This document shows positions 26,745-34,670 of a stretch of DNA of 64,000 nt, one piece after another. This DNA comes from Ideonella sp. (GTDB lineage: Bacteria; Pseudomonadota; Gammaproteobacteria; Burkholderiales; Burkholderiaceae_C), in assembly GCA_016721465.1 (NCBI GenBank), contig JADKIA010000029.1, positions 62,001-126,000 of the forward strand. Direction: 5' to 3'. The first letter of the stretch is position 1. Every line of letters starts with the position of its first letter. The notes under the pieces were generated by a model. It ran no database searches and was not told where the DNA came from. It saw nothing but the letters and a program-made list of their open reading frames with translations. A program made the position numbers and the translations under genes.

Positions 26745-27950
26745 ATGCGTCGCGCCGCCATCGTCAGCCCCTTGCGCACCCCCATCGGTGCCTTCGGGGG
26801 CAGTTTGAAACCCGTGTCGGTCGAAGAGCTCGGTGCCGTCGTGGCGCGGGCCGTGGTGCAGCGCACCGGGCTGGACCCCGCGCGCATCGACGACGTGGTC
26901 TTCGCGCAGAGCTACACCAACGGCGAGACGCCCTGCACCGGGCGCTGGGTGGCGCTGCAGGCCGGCCTGCCCGTCGCAGTGCCGGGCATGCAACTCGACC
27001 GCCGCTGTGGCAGTGGCGTGCAGGCCATCGCGATGGCCGCGATGATGGTGCAGACGGGCGCGGCCGACGTGGTGCTGGCCGGCGGCGTGGAGAGCATGAG
27101 CAACGTCGAGTACTACACCACCGCCATGCGCTGGGGTGCGCGCGCTGGCAGCGTGAAGCTGCACGACCGGCTGGAGCGCGGCCGCGAACGCTCGCAGCCC
27201 GAGGAGCGCTTCGGCCGCATCAGCGGCATGATCGAGACGGCCGAGAACCTGGCGCGCGACTACGCCATCCCGCGCGAGGCCGCCGATGCCTTCGCGCTGC
27301 GCAGCCACCAGCGTGCGGCGGCGGCCTGGGGCCAGGGCGTGTTCGCCGACGAGGTGGTGCCGGTGCTGGTGCCGCAGCGGCGCGGCGAGCCGCTGCGCTT
27401 CGACCACGACGAAGGCATCCGCAGCGATGTGTCACTCGAATCGTTGGCGTCGCTCAAGCCGATCACCAAGGGCGGCGTGGTCACGGCGGGCAATGCCTGC
27501 CAGCAGAACGACGCGGCCGCGGCCTGCCTGGTGGTGGCCGAGGACCAGCTGGCCAGCCTGGGCCTGACGCCCATCGCCTACCTGCTCGGCTGGGCGGCCG
27601 CGGGCTGCGAGCCGTCGCACATGGGCATCGGCCCGGTGCCGGCCACCAACAAGCTGCTGCAGCGCACCGGCTTGCGCCTCGATCAGATGGACTTGATCGA
27701 GTTGAACGAGGCCTTTGCCTGCCAGGCCCTGGCGGTGGTGAAGGGCTGGGGATCGAGCCTGGACGAACTGGACAGCCGACTCAACGTGCACGGATCGGGC
27801 ATCAGCCTGGGCCACCCGGTGGGGGCCACCGGCGTGCGCATCATGACCACGCTGCTGCACGAGCTGCAGCGCCGACAGGCCCGCTACGGCCTGGAGACCA
27901 TGTGCATCGGCGGCGGCCAGGGCATTGCGGCGATCTTCGAGCGCGCCTAG
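26745..27950 (+). CDS. Acetyl-CoA acyltransferase (thiolase)
   Basis: This 401-residue biosynthetic/degradative thiolase has nucleophile Cys in LDRRCGSGVQAIAMAA near residue 89. NEAFACQALAV lies near 318, the catalytic His in NVHGSGISLGHPVGATG near 352, and the second Cys in MCIGGGQG near 387. It cleaves 3-ketoacyl-CoA to acetyl-CoA, or acts in reverse. It is paired with the upstream acyl-CoA dehydrogenase; no hydratase or 3-hydroxyacyl dehydrogenase accompanies them here, so the cycle must be completed by genes elsewhere. ATG 26745 was chosen over an upstream in-frame ATG because it begins the conserved RRAAIVSPLRTPIG. Confidence 0.93.
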   Translation: MRRAAIVSPLRTPIGAFGGSLKPVSVEELGAVVARAVVQRTGLDPARIDDVVFAQSYTNGETPCTGRWVALQAGLPVAVPGMQLDRRCGSGVQAIAMAAMMVQTGAADVVLAGGVESMSNVEYYTTAMRWGARAGSVKLHDRLERGRERSQPEERFGRISGMIETAENLARDYAIPREAADAFALRSHQRAAAAWGQGVFADEVVPVLVPQRRGEPLRFDHDEGIRSDVSLESLASLKPITKGGVVTAGNACQQNDAAAACLVVAEDQLASLGLTPIAYLLGWAAAGCEPSHMGIGPVPATNKLLQRTGLRLDQMDLIELNEAFACQALAVVKGWGSSLDELDSRLNVHGSGISLGHPVGATGVRIMTTLLHELQRRQARYGLETMCIGGGQGIAAIFERA

Positions 27951-27978
27951 CGGTTCAGCCCAACTTGCACGGCTTGGG

Positions 27979-27992
27979 TTGACCTAGGTCAG
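27979..27992 (+). promoter_or_regulatory. FNR/DNR-like box TTGAC-CTAG-GTCAG
   Basis: TGACCTAGGTCA (27980-27991) is a perfect 12-base palindrome, and with flanks it fits the CRP/FNR-family pattern TTGAY-N4-RTCAA in 9 of 10 defined positions. It lies about 200 bases before the octaheme cytochrome gene and about 50 bases before a TATATA box at 28032, compatible with oxygen- or NO-dependent activation. The protein that binds is not in the window. Confidence 0.6.
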
Positions 27993-28018
27993 CGCGGGCC
28001 CATCGACTTCGGATCAAC

Positions 28019-28034
28019 ATACCTGCATGGGTAT
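28019..28034. promoter_or_regulatory. Inverted repeat ATACC-N6-GGTAT before octaheme gene
   Basis: ATACC (28019-28023), TGCATG, GGTAT (28030-28034) overlaps the TATATA likely -10 region at 28032-28037. The half-site recurs as ATACCTA-N8-TAGGTAT upstream of the second multihaem gene at 47548-47569. It could be a repressor operator; ATACC/GGTAT arms recall CsoR/CstR-type sites, which is only a suggestion. Confidence 0.4.
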
Positions 28035-28188
28035 ATACGATCCTGTTCGCCGGTGACCCTGGCGAGTCGATGAGGCGCGACCGCCGCCCACAGCAGGGGT
28101 CGGGTCGCAGCGGCGGTGGATGGCGTTCGCCAGAAGCCGTCGCCCATCGGGCCGGGCCACTCGAGACAAGGCACTTGGGAGCATCCGA

Positions 28189-29640
28189 ATGAAGAACCGA
28201 TTTCCACGTTGGGCTTTCGGGCTGCTCGCCATCGGTCTGCTGATCCTGGTGCCGTACATCTATCTGCAGCCGACGAAGACGCAGTCGCGCGATGCGGCCG
28301 CGCAGCTGCCCGTGAAGGGTGCGCATGTCGACCACCGTGACATCGTCAAGGGCGTGTTCAAGACCGGCCAGGACGTGACCCGCGCCTGCCTCGAGTGCCA
28401 CAAGGACGCCGCCGCGGAACTGATGAAGACGACGCACTGGACCTGGGAGTCCAAGGCGTTCAAGGTGCCCTGGCGCAAGGAGCCGATCACCATCGGCAAG
28501 ATCAACCAGATCAACAACTTCTGCATCGGTGCGCAGGGCAACGAGAACAAGTGCATGACCTGCCATGCGGGCTATGGCTGGGAGGCCGGCAAGGCCGCGC
28601 AGCAGTCCAAGGCCGAGAACGTCGACTGCCTGGCCTGCCATGCCGACCCTTCCAGCTACGGCAAGGGATTGTTCGGCAACCCGGCGCCGTCGGTGGACCT
28701 GCTGGCTGCCGCCAGAAGCGTGCGTGCAACCACGCGCGAGAACTGCGGCAAATGCCACTTCGACGGTGGCGGCGGCAATGGCGTCAAGCACGGCGATCTG
28801 GACGAGAGCCTGTACTTCCCGGGCCGCAACCTGGATGTGCACATGGGCGGCAAGCACAACCTGCAGTGCAGCGACTGCCACGTCACCCGCAAGCACCAGA
28901 TCCTCGGCCGCACGATGGCCGACAACTACACGGTCGATCCGGCCGAGCAGGTGTCGTGCGAGCAGTGCCACAAGGCCAAGATCCACAAGGACGAGCGCAT
29001 CGCCTCGCATCTGAAGTCGGTGGCTTGCCAGACCTGCCACATCCCGGCCATCGCGCGTGAAGAGCCGACCAAGGTGACCTGGGACTGGTCGAAGGCGGGC
29101 CAGAAGGGGCGCGAGGACGATCACTACACGTATCTGAAGATCAAGGGCGAATTCAGCTACGAATCGAACTATGCGCCAACCTACCTCTGGTTCAACGGCA
29201 ACAACGAATACCGCTATCTCCTTGGTGACCCGATCAACCGCAAGGGCCCGACCTACATCAACAAGCCGGCCGGCGCCATCACCGACCCGAAGGCAAAGAT
29301 CTTTCCGTTCAAGGTGCACGTGGCCAAGCAGCCCTTCGACAAGGTCAACGGCTACCTGCTGCAACCCGTGACCGCGGGCAAGAACGGCTTCTGGACCAAC
29401 TTCGACTGGAACCAGGCCTTCGAACTCGCCGTGCCGATCACCGGCCTGGCCTACAGCGGCCAATACGACTTCGCCGAAACCACAATGTACTGGGCCAGCA
29501 CGCACATGGTGCAAGCCGCCGACGCGGCCCTGCAGTGCGATGCCTGCCATTCCGCGGTCGGCAAGCCCGGCCGCATGGACTGGGCGGCCCTGGGCTACGC
29601 CGGCGACCCAATCAAGTGGGGCGGGAGGAAGTTGCCATGA
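28189..29640 (+). CDS. otr: Octaheme c-type cytochrome, tetrathionate reductase (Otr) family
   Basis: This 483-residue periplasmic protein is held by an N-terminal signal or anchor helix (about 8-26). There are exactly eight CXXCH haem sites, starting at residues 67, 122, 147, 186, 227, 257, 280 and 450; the long haem-free stretch 290-445 forms the C-terminal structural part. This layout matches the Otr family, related to hydroxylamine and nitrite-reducing octahaem enzymes. Shewanella Otr reduces tetrathionate, nitrite and hydroxylamine in vitro. ATGA overlap couples it to a multihaem-b561 fusion and then YeeE proteins, arguing for a sulfur oxyanion. The reaction direction in vivo is open. 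Confidence 0.88.
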   Translation: MKNRFPRWAFGLLAIGLLILVPYIYLQPTKTQSRDAAAQLPVKGAHVDHRDIVKGVFKTGQDVTRACLECHKDAAAELMKTTHWTWESKAFKVPWRKEPITIGKINQINNFCIGAQGNENKCMTCHAGYGWEAGKAAQQSKAENVDCLACHADPSSYGKGLFGNPAPSVDLLAAARSVRATTRENCGKCHFDGGGGNGVKHGDLDESLYFPGRNLDVHMGGKHNLQCSDCHVTRKHQILGRTMADNYTVDPAEQVSCEQCHKAKIHKDERIASHLKSVACQTCHIPAIAREEPTKVTWDWSKAGQKGREDDHYTYLKIKGEFSYESNYAPTYLWFNGNNEYRYLLGDPINRKGPTYINKPAGAITDPKAKIFPFKVHVAKQPFDKVNGYLLQPVTAGKNGFWTNFDWNQAFELAVPITGLAYSGQYDFAETTMYWASTHMVQAADAALQCDACHSAVGKPGRMDWAALGYAGDPIKWGGRKLP

Positions 29641-32345
29641 ACAAGAGCATGCGCAGCCTGGGCATCGGCCTGCTCGCGGGCATGGCCGCGCTGGCCACGG
29701 TCAATGCAGCGGCGCCGGCCGCGACCACGGCGCCGCTGGCGCCCTTGAAGAGCCTGCACCCCAATTTCGCCTTGGTCGATGCCCGGGGCGTGAATGTGCT
29801 GTCGAGTGGCCAGGCCGTGTCGACGATGAAGAGCTGCGGCCAGTGTCACGACGCGGACTACATCGCCGCGCACGCGTTTCACGTCGATCTGGGTCTGCGC
29901 TCGTTCGCAGCGTCGAAGAAGACCTGGAACTCGAGCCCCGGCCTGTTTGGTCAATGGGATCCGCTGCGCTATCGCTATCTGACGCAAGCCGGCGACGAAC
30001 GCCTCGATCTGTCCACCCCGGAGTGGCTGATGCGCAACGGCGACCGGGTGGTGGGCAGCGGCCCGGCCACGACATCGCGCGCCGGGCAGCCGCTCACCGC
30101 ACTCAAGTCGAACGTTGGCGATCCGGAAACTTCGCTGCTGACGGCAAGCGGCACCGCGGCGGCATGGAACTGGTCCGACTCCGGCACCATGGAGATGAAC
30201 TGCTTCCTGTGCCACCTGGAGCGACCCAACCTCGCCGCGCGAACCGCGGCGATTCGCGCCGGGCGCTTTGCCGAGGCCAACACCGCCACCCTCACCGGAC
30301 TGGACATCGTCGAGTCCGGCACCAAAGGCTGGACCTGGAACCGGTCGGCCTTCACCGCAGACGGCCTCCTCGACAGCAGGAAGCTGGGCATCCAGGATCC
30401 GACCAACGCCAATTGCGCCGCCTGCCATGGCGAGGTGCATGCGGCCGGGCCTCAGCCCCTGAAGCTCAACGCCTGCGACCTGGACTTTCCGCAGACCGCG
30501 ACGACCGGGCAGGTGGTGGCGTCGCAGCGCATCAATGCCTCCGGGGTCAACCTGGCCGACAAGGCCAGGCTGTCCCGATCCTGGGATGTCCACGCCGAGC
30601 GCCAGCTGCAGTGCACCGATTGCCACCACGCGCTGAACAACCCGGCGCACGCCAACGAGGCCAAGGGCCGGAACCCTTCGCACCTGCGTTACGACCCCCG
30701 CTCGCTCGACATCAACAAGTACCTGCAGCGCCCCGACCACAACTTTGCTCGCGGCCAAAGTGCGCAGGTCCAGGTGGCGCCCGAGCTCAAGGGCACCATG
30801 CGGCGCTGCGAGAACTGCCACGATGCCGGGGTCAGCCATGGCAACTGGCTGCCCTATGTCGAGACGCACATGGCCACGCTGGCCTGCGAGAGCTGCCACA
30901 TCCCGAAGATGTACGCGCCCGCCATCCAGTCCTACGACTGGACCGTGCTCCAGGCCGACGGCAAGCCGGTGCAGAGTTGCCGGGGCGTCACGGGCGCGCC
31001 GAACGACGTCCGCTCGCTGGTGACGGGCTTCGAGCCGGTGTTGATGAAGCGCACCAACGTGGATGGCGCGTCGCTGCTGGCGCCCTACAACCTGATCACC
31101 ACGTTCTATTGGGTCTACGACGACGCCCAGGGCAACAAGCGCCCGGTGCGGCTGGCCGACCTGCGGGCCGCGTTTCTCGACGGTGGCGCGCATGCCGCGG
31201 ACATCCTGGCTGCGTTCGACCGCGATCGCGATGGGGTTGTCGGGCCGGCTGAACTGCGCATCGATTCCCCACAGAAGGAGGCGGCCGTGAAGGCGCGGCT
31301 GGCCAGGCTGGGGCTGCAGAACCTGCGCATGGAAGGGCAGGTTCAACCCTTCAGCATCAACCACAACGTGGCCCGTGGCGAACACGCCCTCAACGATTGC
31401 CAGGCCTGTCATTCGGGCGGATCGCGCGTGACCCAGGGCATGCAGCTGGCGGGCTTTGCGCCGGTGGTGCCGCGCTTCGATGCGAACAACAACGTCACGG
31501 CCAGCGGCGACCTGGTCCGGCACGACGATGGTGCCTTGCACTATCAGCCGGCGCCGGCACGCGACGCGTTCTATGTGTTCGGCGCCAGCCGTCTCGGCTG
31601 GCTGGATGCGATCGGCGCGCTGGCCTTCGTGGGCACGCTGTTCGGGGTGAGCGGACATGGCGTGATGCGTTACCTCGCCTTCAGGAAGCGGCCGCATGCC
31701 CCCACACCGACCCGGCGGGTGCACATGTACGACGCCTACCGGCGCTTCTGGCACTGGCTGCAGGCGATCAGCATCGTGGCGCTGCTGTTGACCGGCCTGA
31801 TCATTCACCGACCGGACCTGTTCGCCGCGTTCTCGTTCCCCGCCGTGGTGACGCTGCACAACGTGCTCGCGGCGATCCTGGTGATCAATGCGGCACTGTC
31901 GCTGTTCTACCACCTGGCGACGGAGCGCATGCAGGAGTACATCCCGCGGCCCTATGGCTTCTTCGACGATTCCATCCGCCAGGCCAAGTACTACGTGTCG
32001 GGCATCTTCAAGGGCGAGGCCCATCCCTTCGAAAAGCGCCCCGACGATCGGATGAACCCGATCCAGAAACTGACCTACTTCGGCATCCTCAATGTGCTGC
32101 TGCCGCTGCAGATCGTGACCGGCGCGTTGATGTGGGGCGTGCAGAAGTGGCCGGAGGTGGCCAGTGCGCTGGGCGGCTTGCCCTTGCTCGCACCATTCCA
32201 CACCCTGCTGGCCTGGCTGTTCGGCAGCTTCATCGTCGGGCATGTCTACCTCACGACCACGGGCGCGACGCCGCTGGAGGGCATTCGGGCCATGGTCACG
32301 GGCGACGAGGAGGTCGAGGTTCATGAACCGGCGCACAAGGCTTGA
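29637..32345 (+). CDS. Multihaem cytochrome c fused to cytochrome b561-type membrane domain
   Basis: This 902-residue protein has a signal peptide (about 1-26) and seven CXXCH motifs between about residues 65 and 590: CGQCH, CFLCH, CAACH, CTDCH, CENCH, CESCH and CQACH. A calcium-loop-like DRDRDGVVGPAEL lies near 525. The C-terminal 270 residues hold five hydrophobic helices with His-bearing segments (RRFWHWLQAISI, VTLHNVLAAIL, LSLFYHLATE, APFHTLLAWL, GHVYLT), as in di-haem cytochrome b561/NrfD-type quinone modules. It would carry electrons between the quinone pool and the octahaem partner, both encoded with ATGA overlap. The fusion of a large multihaem domain and a b561 domain in one chain is uncommon. 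Confidence 0.82.
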   Translation: MNKSMRSLGIGLLAGMAALATVNAAAPAATTAPLAPLKSLHPNFALVDARGVNVLSSGQAVSTMKSCGQCHDADYIAAHAFHVDLGLRSFAASKKTWNSSPGLFGQWDPLRYRYLTQAGDERLDLSTPEWLMRNGDRVVGSGPATTSRAGQPLTALKSNVGDPETSLLTASGTAAAWNWSDSGTMEMNCFLCHLERPNLAARTAAIRAGRFAEANTATLTGLDIVESGTKGWTWNRSAFTADGLLDSRKLGIQDPTNANCAACHGEVHAAGPQPLKLNACDLDFPQTATTGQVVASQRINASGVNLADKARLSRSWDVHAERQLQCTDCHHALNNPAHANEAKGRNPSHLRYDPRSLDINKYLQRPDHNFARGQSAQVQVAPELKGTMRRCENCHDAGVSHGNWLPYVETHMATLACESCHIPKMYAPAIQSYDWTVLQADGKPVQSCRGVTGAPNDVRSLVTGFEPVLMKRTNVDGASLLAPYNLITTFYWVYDDAQGNKRPVRLADLRAAFLDGGAHAADILAAFDRDRDGVVGPAELRIDSPQKEAAVKARLARLGLQNLRMEGQVQPFSINHNVARGEHALNDCQACHSGGSRVTQGMQLAGFAPVVPRFDANNNVTASGDLVRHDDGALHYQPAPARDAFYVFGASRLGWLDAIGALAFVGTLFGVSGHGVMRYLAFRKRPHAPTPTRRVHMYDAYRRFWHWLQAISIVALLLTGLIIHRPDLFAAFSFPAVVTLHNVLAAILVINAALSLFYHLATERMQEYIPRPYGFFDDSIRQAKYYVSGIFKGEAHPFEKRPDDRMNPIQKLTYFGILNVLLPLQIVTGALMWGVQKWPEVASALGGLPLLAPFHTLLAWLFGSFIVGHVYLTTTGATPLEGIRAMVTGDEEVEVHEPAHKA

Positions 32346-32422
32346 GCGGCGCGTACCCGGTCCGGTCGACATGAACCGGACCGCACTCAGACATCGGCAG
32401 TATCTTGGGAAGCGAAACGGAG

Positions 32423-32968
32423 ATGGCAATGCGGTGGCTTAGATCGATCTTCAACCGGCCTGAAAAGGCCTATGTGCACCCCTATCTGGCTGGCGCCATT
32501 CTGGGTGTGGTGCTGTTCGTGGCCTTCCTGCTGACTGGCAACGGCCTGGGGTCTTCCGGGGCGACCAGCCGCATCGATGCCGCGCTGGTCGACATCGTGG
32601 CGCCGGCGCACGTCGACAAGACACCGTATCTGCTGAAGATGGCCGGCGGCGACAAGAACCCCTTGGACGACTGGATCGTGCCGGTGTTCTTCGGCGCCTT
32701 GCTCGGCGGCTTCACCTCGGGTGCGCGCAGCGGCCGTCTGGGACTGGTCACCACCAAGGGCCCGAACATCTCCAATCGCACGCGCTGGCTGATGTCCTTC
32801 ATTGGCGGCGTGATCTTTCTCTACGGCGCGCGCATGGCGCGCGGCTGTACCTCGGGGCAGGCACTGTCCGGCGGCGCCACGCTCGCGGCAGGCTCCTGGG
32901 TGATCATGCTGGCCATCTTCGGCAGCGCCTACCTGCTGGCCTATTTCGTGAGAAAGCTGTGGCTTTGA
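32423..32968 (+). CDS. YeeE/YedE (TsuA-like) thiosulfate transporter half, first protein
   Basis: This 181-residue inner-membrane protein has about four helices. The hallmark is MARGCTSGQALSGGA near residue 138: the conserved Cys in GCTSGQ is the thiosulfate-relay residue in TsuA-type channels. WIVPVFFGALLGGFTSGAR is the matching earlier repeat. It is followed 10 bases later by a second YeeE protein carrying the other conserved Cys motif, so the two probably form a split transporter. ATG 32423 is chosen; ATG 32429 is possible. The gap to the upstream cytochrome gene is 77 bases. Confidence 0.85.
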   Translation: MAMRWLRSIFNRPEKAYVHPYLAGAILGVVLFVAFLLTGNGLGSSGATSRIDAALVDIVAPAHVDKTPYLLKMAGGDKNPLDDWIVPVFFGALLGGFTSGARSGRLGLVTTKGPNISNRTRWLMSFIGGVIFLYGARMARGCTSGQALSGGATLAAGSWVIMLAIFGSAYLLAYFVRKLWL

Positions 32969-32978
32969 GGAGCAGCAC

Positions 32979-34280
32979 ATGAACTTCCCATTGGATGCCT
33001 TGACGGCGGTGAGCGCCGCCAACCCCTGGAGCTACCTGGTCTTCGGTTGCATCGGTTTTGCCTTCGGCTTCACGCTGGAAATGGCCGGCTTCGGAGACTC
33101 GCGAAAACTCGCGGCCCAGTTCTATTTCAAGGAACTGACCGTGCTCAAGGTCATGTTCACCGCGATCGCCGTGGCCCTGACCCTGCTGTTTGGGGCGGTC
33201 GGCCTGGGCCTGATCGACTTCAGCCACGTCTGGGTCAATCCCACCTACCTCGGCTCTGGCGTGTTGGGTGGCTTGATCATGGGTGTGGGCTTCATCGTCG
33301 GTGGCTTCTGCCCGACCACCTCGCTGGCCTCGGCCTCCACCGGCAAGATCGACGGCATGCTGTTCATGCTGGGTGGGTTCGTCGGTGCCTTCCTGTTCGG
33401 CGAGACCGAGCGTTATTTTGACCGTTGGTACAACGATGCCGGTTACTACGGCCGACTGACGCTGGACCAGGTGTTCGGCATCTCCGCGCCGACCTTGGTG
33501 CTGATCATCGTGTTGGCCGCGCTGTTCATGTTCTGGGGCAGCGAGCAGCTGGAGCGGATGGTCGGCCACAAGGACGTGAGCCGTGAGCCGAAGTGGCGCA
33601 AGTTCGGTGCGGCGGGCCTGGCGGCCGCCGCGGTGGGGGTGCTGGTCATTGGCACCCCGTCACTGGACGACCGCTACCAGCGCGTCAGCTTCAAGCGCAC
33701 CGAGGTGGTCCAGCAGGCGGGCGCCAAGCCACAGACCATGACCCATGTCTACAGCGCCGACGAGATGCTGGCCAAACGCCTGGCGTTCACCACGCCGGCC
33801 GAGGCCTTCAAGGCCCGCTACCAGCAGGCCATCAAGCCGGTCTACCTGGACGTGCGCAGCGAGGCCGACTACAACCTCTATCACGTGGCCGATTCGATCA
33901 ATGTGCCTTTGGAGCGCCTGGGCAAGCTCATCCCGGATCTTCTGAGCGAGCCGACGGCCAACACCGTGTTCGTCACCATCAGCAACGACGAGGCGGCGGC
34001 CATCAAGGGGTGGAAGCTGCTGGTCGCGTCGAAGGTGCAGAACGTCTATGTGCTGGAGGGCGGCATCAATCGCTGGATCGCCACCTTCGGCGCGAAGGAC
34101 GCCGCGCTCAAGCCACTGGCCAGCGCCGGCACGGACCAGTTGGGCTACGAATTCCCGTTGGCCTTGGGCGACCGCTACAAGTCGTGTTCACCCAGCCCGA
34201 TCGAGCACGAGAAGCTCGAGTTCCAGCCGCGGATCGTCTTGCAGCTCAAGCGCGACAAGTCGGGTGGCGGCTGCGGCTGA
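32979..34280 (+). CDS. YeeE/YedE transporter fused to a rhodanese-like domain
   Basis: This 433-residue protein is in two parts. Residues about 15-220 have six helices with the YeeE cysteine motif VGGFCPTTSLASAS near 110 and GFGDSRKLAAQF near 38. Residues about 255-400 form a rhodanese fold (KPVYLDVRSEADYNLYHVADSINVPL). The usual active-site loop (Cys-x4-Arg) reads ISNDEAAA, so sulfur transfer through a persulfide Cys is not expected from this domain. A C-terminal Gly/Cys tail (KSGGGCG) ends the chain. It probably imports or channels thiosulfate-type sulfur for the cytochrome system, with the rhodanese domain as a binding or gating module. AGGAG precedes ATG 32979. Confidence 0.85.
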   Translation: MNFPLDALTAVSAANPWSYLVFGCIGFAFGFTLEMAGFGDSRKLAAQFYFKELTVLKVMFTAIAVALTLLFGAVGLGLIDFSHVWVNPTYLGSGVLGGLIMGVGFIVGGFCPTTSLASASTGKIDGMLFMLGGFVGAFLFGETERYFDRWYNDAGYYGRLTLDQVFGISAPTLVLIIVLAALFMFWGSEQLERMVGHKDVSREPKWRKFGAAGLAAAAVGVLVIGTPSLDDRYQRVSFKRTEVVQQAGAKPQTMTHVYSADEMLAKRLAFTTPAEAFKARYQQAIKPVYLDVRSEADYNLYHVADSINVPLERLGKLIPDLLSEPTANTVFVTISNDEAAAIKGWKLLVASKVQNVYVLEGGINRWIATFGAKDAALKPLASAGTDQLGYEFPLALGDRYKSCSPSPIEHEKLEFQPRIVLQLKRDKSGGGCG

Positions 34281-34295
34281 CCTGAACCGGGCCCG

Positions 34296-34535
34296 CTATG
34301 GCAGTGAATGCTGACGGGCCCCGCCGCCCGCGCGGGCGGCCAGGACATGCCCGCCCTGGCTGCAGAGCGCGGCAGCGCTGGCCGGGTCCAGATCGGCCAG
34401 GCTCAGGTAGGCCGAGTCGGCCAGCTCATCGGCGGTGTCGGGGTTCATGTCAGGGCGCAAGCGGATCAAAGCGCCCGCAAATGCCCGCCGCCACGAACTG
34501 CACTGGATTTCAGCTGTCAATACGACGTTGTTCAT
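34296..34535 (-). CDS. Small conserved-looking protein, function unknown
   Basis: This 79-residue acidic protein has no membrane segment. The start is supported by AGAAGGTGG five bases before ATG 34535 and a GGATAAAA box further up. A hairpin CAGTCC-N17-GGACTG (34556-34584) spans the presumed promoter or leader. The sequence has a Trp-Arg-x-Ala-Phe motif (SSWRRAFAGALIRLRPDMNP) followed by a helical ADELADSAYLSL stretch. It recalls short hypothetical proteins seen in Burkholderiales, but I recognise no domain. It is convergent with the YeeE-rhodanese gene, 15 bases away. Confidence 0.58.
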   Translation of the reverse strand: MNNVVLTAEIQCSSWRRAFAGALIRLRPDMNPDTADELADSAYLSLADLDPASAAALCSQGGHVLAARAGGGARQHSLP

Positions 34536-34555
34536 AAGCCACCTTCTCGATCGGC

Positions 34556-34584
34556 CAGTCCTTGGGCTTTTATCCTAGGGACTG
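34556..34584. promoter_or_regulatory. Inverted repeat CAGTCC-N17-GGACTG upstream of the small gene
   Basis: Perfect six-base arms (34556-34561 and 34579-34584) flank an AT-rich core containing a possible -10 box (TAGGATAAAA on the minus strand). It begins 20 bases upstream of the start codon and may be an operator or a leader hairpin. Confidence 0.4.
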
Positions 34585-34670
34585 CCGGCGCGCCGGTCTT
34601 GAGCATGCGCAAGAAAAGCGAGCGCGCGGCCGGCGCGGCGGAGCAAAGGCGGCTCAAGGGCCCATTTTGC

